From Priestia abyssalis (GTDB lineage Bacteria > Bacillota > Bacilli > Bacillales > Bacillaceae_H): a stretch of DNA of 64,000 nt. Both the position numbers and the translations under genes were made by a program. Positions 62,981 to 64,000 of this stretch are shown here, one piece after another. Below the pieces are notes generated by a model. That model saw nothing but the letters and a program-made list of their open reading frames with translations. It did no database searches and was not told the origin of the DNA. Where the stretch lies: NCBI RefSeq assembly GCF_002019595.1, contig NZ_KV917369.1, positions 5,252,326 to 5,316,325 on the forward strand, given 5' to 3'. The first letter of the stretch is position 1; every line of letters starts with the position of its first letter.

Positions 62981-64000
62981 TTAAATGTTTCCGCGGCGCG
63001 CTTGTTCACGTTCAATGGATTCAAATAACGCTTTAAAGTTCCCATCACCAAAGCCCAGTGCACCTTTACGTTGAATAATTTCGATGAACAATGTCGGACG
63101 GTCTACGATCGGCTTTGTGAAAATTTGCAATAAGTAGCCTTCATCATCGCGGTCAACAAGAATGTTAAGATCTTGAAGCTTTTTCAGATCCTCATCGATT
63201 TTTCCTACGCGATTCGTCAGATCTTCATAGTAGGTGGATGGTGTATTCAGGAATTCTACACCGTTGGCTCTCAGAGCACTTACCGTTGCGACGATATCAT
63301 TTGTTAAAAGGGCTAAATGCTGCACGCCGGCACCTTTATAGAAGTCTAAATATTCTTGAATTTGTGATTTGCGCTTTCCTTCCGCAGGCTCGTTGATTGG
63401 GAACTTAATACGCCCTGTTCCATTCATCATCACTTTAGACATAAGAGCGGAATATTCAGTCGAGATGTCCTCGTCATCAAAGTGTTTCAGCACATTGAAG
63501 CCAAATACATTTTCATAATAAGATGTCCATTCATCCATGCTTTCTACGTTTCCTACAATATGGTCGATTCCAACAAGACCCGTCGATTCATGAGCAACTT
63601 CTAAAGCAGCCGGCTCATATCCTGGAAGGAAAGCCCCTTTGTAGTCTACTACTTCGATCAGCGTATGGATTGTGTCTCCATAAGTACCGATAACGGCTTT
63701 TTTAACAGATCCGCTGCCATCGCTTTCCGTCCATGGTTCACGAATCGCGATGCCGCCTCGTTCAACTGCTCCTTTATATGCTTTTTCTACATCGGCCACC
63801 TTTAAGGCAATATCCTTCGCCCCTTCACCATGCAGCTTCACGAACGCAGCAACATCTGTGCTGTCCTCAAGAGCCCCCGTCACAACAAGGCGAATCGCTC
63901 CTTGTTCCAAAACGTAAGAAACACGATCGCGGCAGCCCGTTTCTAATCCGCGATAAGCTTTCACTTTAAAACCGAATGCCTTTGAATAATAATAAGCAGC
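62981..64000 (-). CDS. hppD: 4-hydroxyphenylpyruvate dioxygenase, 5' end outside window
   Basis: About 339 residues are visible; the frame runs past base 64000 (AAYYYSKAFGFKVKAYRGLE at the edge), so the N-terminus is missing. Three Fe(II) ligands are recognisable: His in GIDHIVGNVESMDEW, His in GVQHLALLTNDI and Glu in LFIEIIQRKGALGFG. It converts 4-hydroxyphenylpyruvate to homogentisate and is probably the first gene of the cluster visible here. Confidence 0.94.
   Translation of the reverse strand, partial: AAYYYSKAFGFKVKAYRGLETGCRDRVSYVLEQGAIRLVVTGALEDSTDVAAFVKLHGEGAKDIALKVADVEKAYKGAVERGGIAIREPWTESDGSGSVKKAVIGTYGDTIHTLIEVVDYKGAFLPGYEPAALEVAHESTGLVGIDHIVGNVESMDEWTSYYENVFGFNVLKHFDDEDISTEYSALMSKVMMNGTGRIKFPINEPAEGKRKSQIQEYLDFYKGAGVQHLALLTNDIVATVSALRANGVEFLNTPSTYYEDLTNRVGKIDEDLKKLQDLNILVDRDDEGYLLQIFTKPIVDRPTLFIEIIQRKGALGFGDGNFKALFESIEREQARRGNI

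Overview
This window is chromosomal DNA from a Bacillaceae member (Bacillus in the broad sense). The evidence is a long block in Bacillus subtilis-like order (comFA-comFC-yvyF-flgM-flgN-flgK-flgL-fliW-csrA-hag, flaG-fliD-fliS-fliT, hpf, secA, prfB, cccB, ftsE-ftsX, ctpB, minJ), near-consensus SigD and SigB promoters, AGGAGG-type ribosome binding sites and a prfB programmed frameshift. No rRNA, tRNA or CRISPR array was seen.

Layout. 1-18.4 kb is an AT-rich accessory stretch: the end of a 2-keto-3-deoxygluconate kinase gene and an MFS transporter, several regulator/enzyme pairs (HxlR with an SDR; AraC-GyrI; TetR with an alpha/beta hydrolase, an Old Yellow Enzyme and a quinone-type oxidoreductase), LysE and DoxX membrane proteins, two cell-wall enzymes (NlpC/P60 and YkuD) transcribed divergently around two WalR-like boxes, and an IS110 element with a candidate bridge RNA. 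A 146-bp sequence occurs at 11.84 kb and again at 18.24 kb and brackets the TetR/IS110 segment. 18.4-32.8 kb is core: minJ, ctpB, an M23 hydrolase, ftsX, ftsE, cccB, yvjA, prfB, secA, an HD-GYP-like protein and hpf. 32.9-38.1 kb is an island inserted between hpf and fliT: a YIP1-like membrane protein, a Sec-secreted nuclease toxin (frameshifted at an A8 run) with its YezG-type immunity gene, a freestanding LAGLIDADG endonuclease behind a LexA-like box, and a broken IS200.

38.2-55.4 kb is the late flagellar and competence block. Between flaG and hag sits a 1249-residue secreted repeat protein preceded by a clear cyclic-di-GMP-I riboswitch with a Shine-Dalgarno-sequestering hairpin, followed upstream by a complete IS630 element. 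This suggests a motility/adhesion switch inside the flagellar locus.

55.7-64 kb is a tyrosine/homogentisate catabolic cluster, all on the minus strand: hppD (cut by the window end), an unrecognised 323-aa protein, fahA, a HisC-like aminotransferase, hmgA, a flavin reductase-like protein and an APC permease. No glutathione-type maleylacetoacetate isomerase is visible, so the unrecognised gene is a candidate for that missing step.

Terminator hairpins are abundant and several overlap stop codons. Four copies of a MITE-like repeat with GTTCAAAAAG ends lie in core intergenic spaces.
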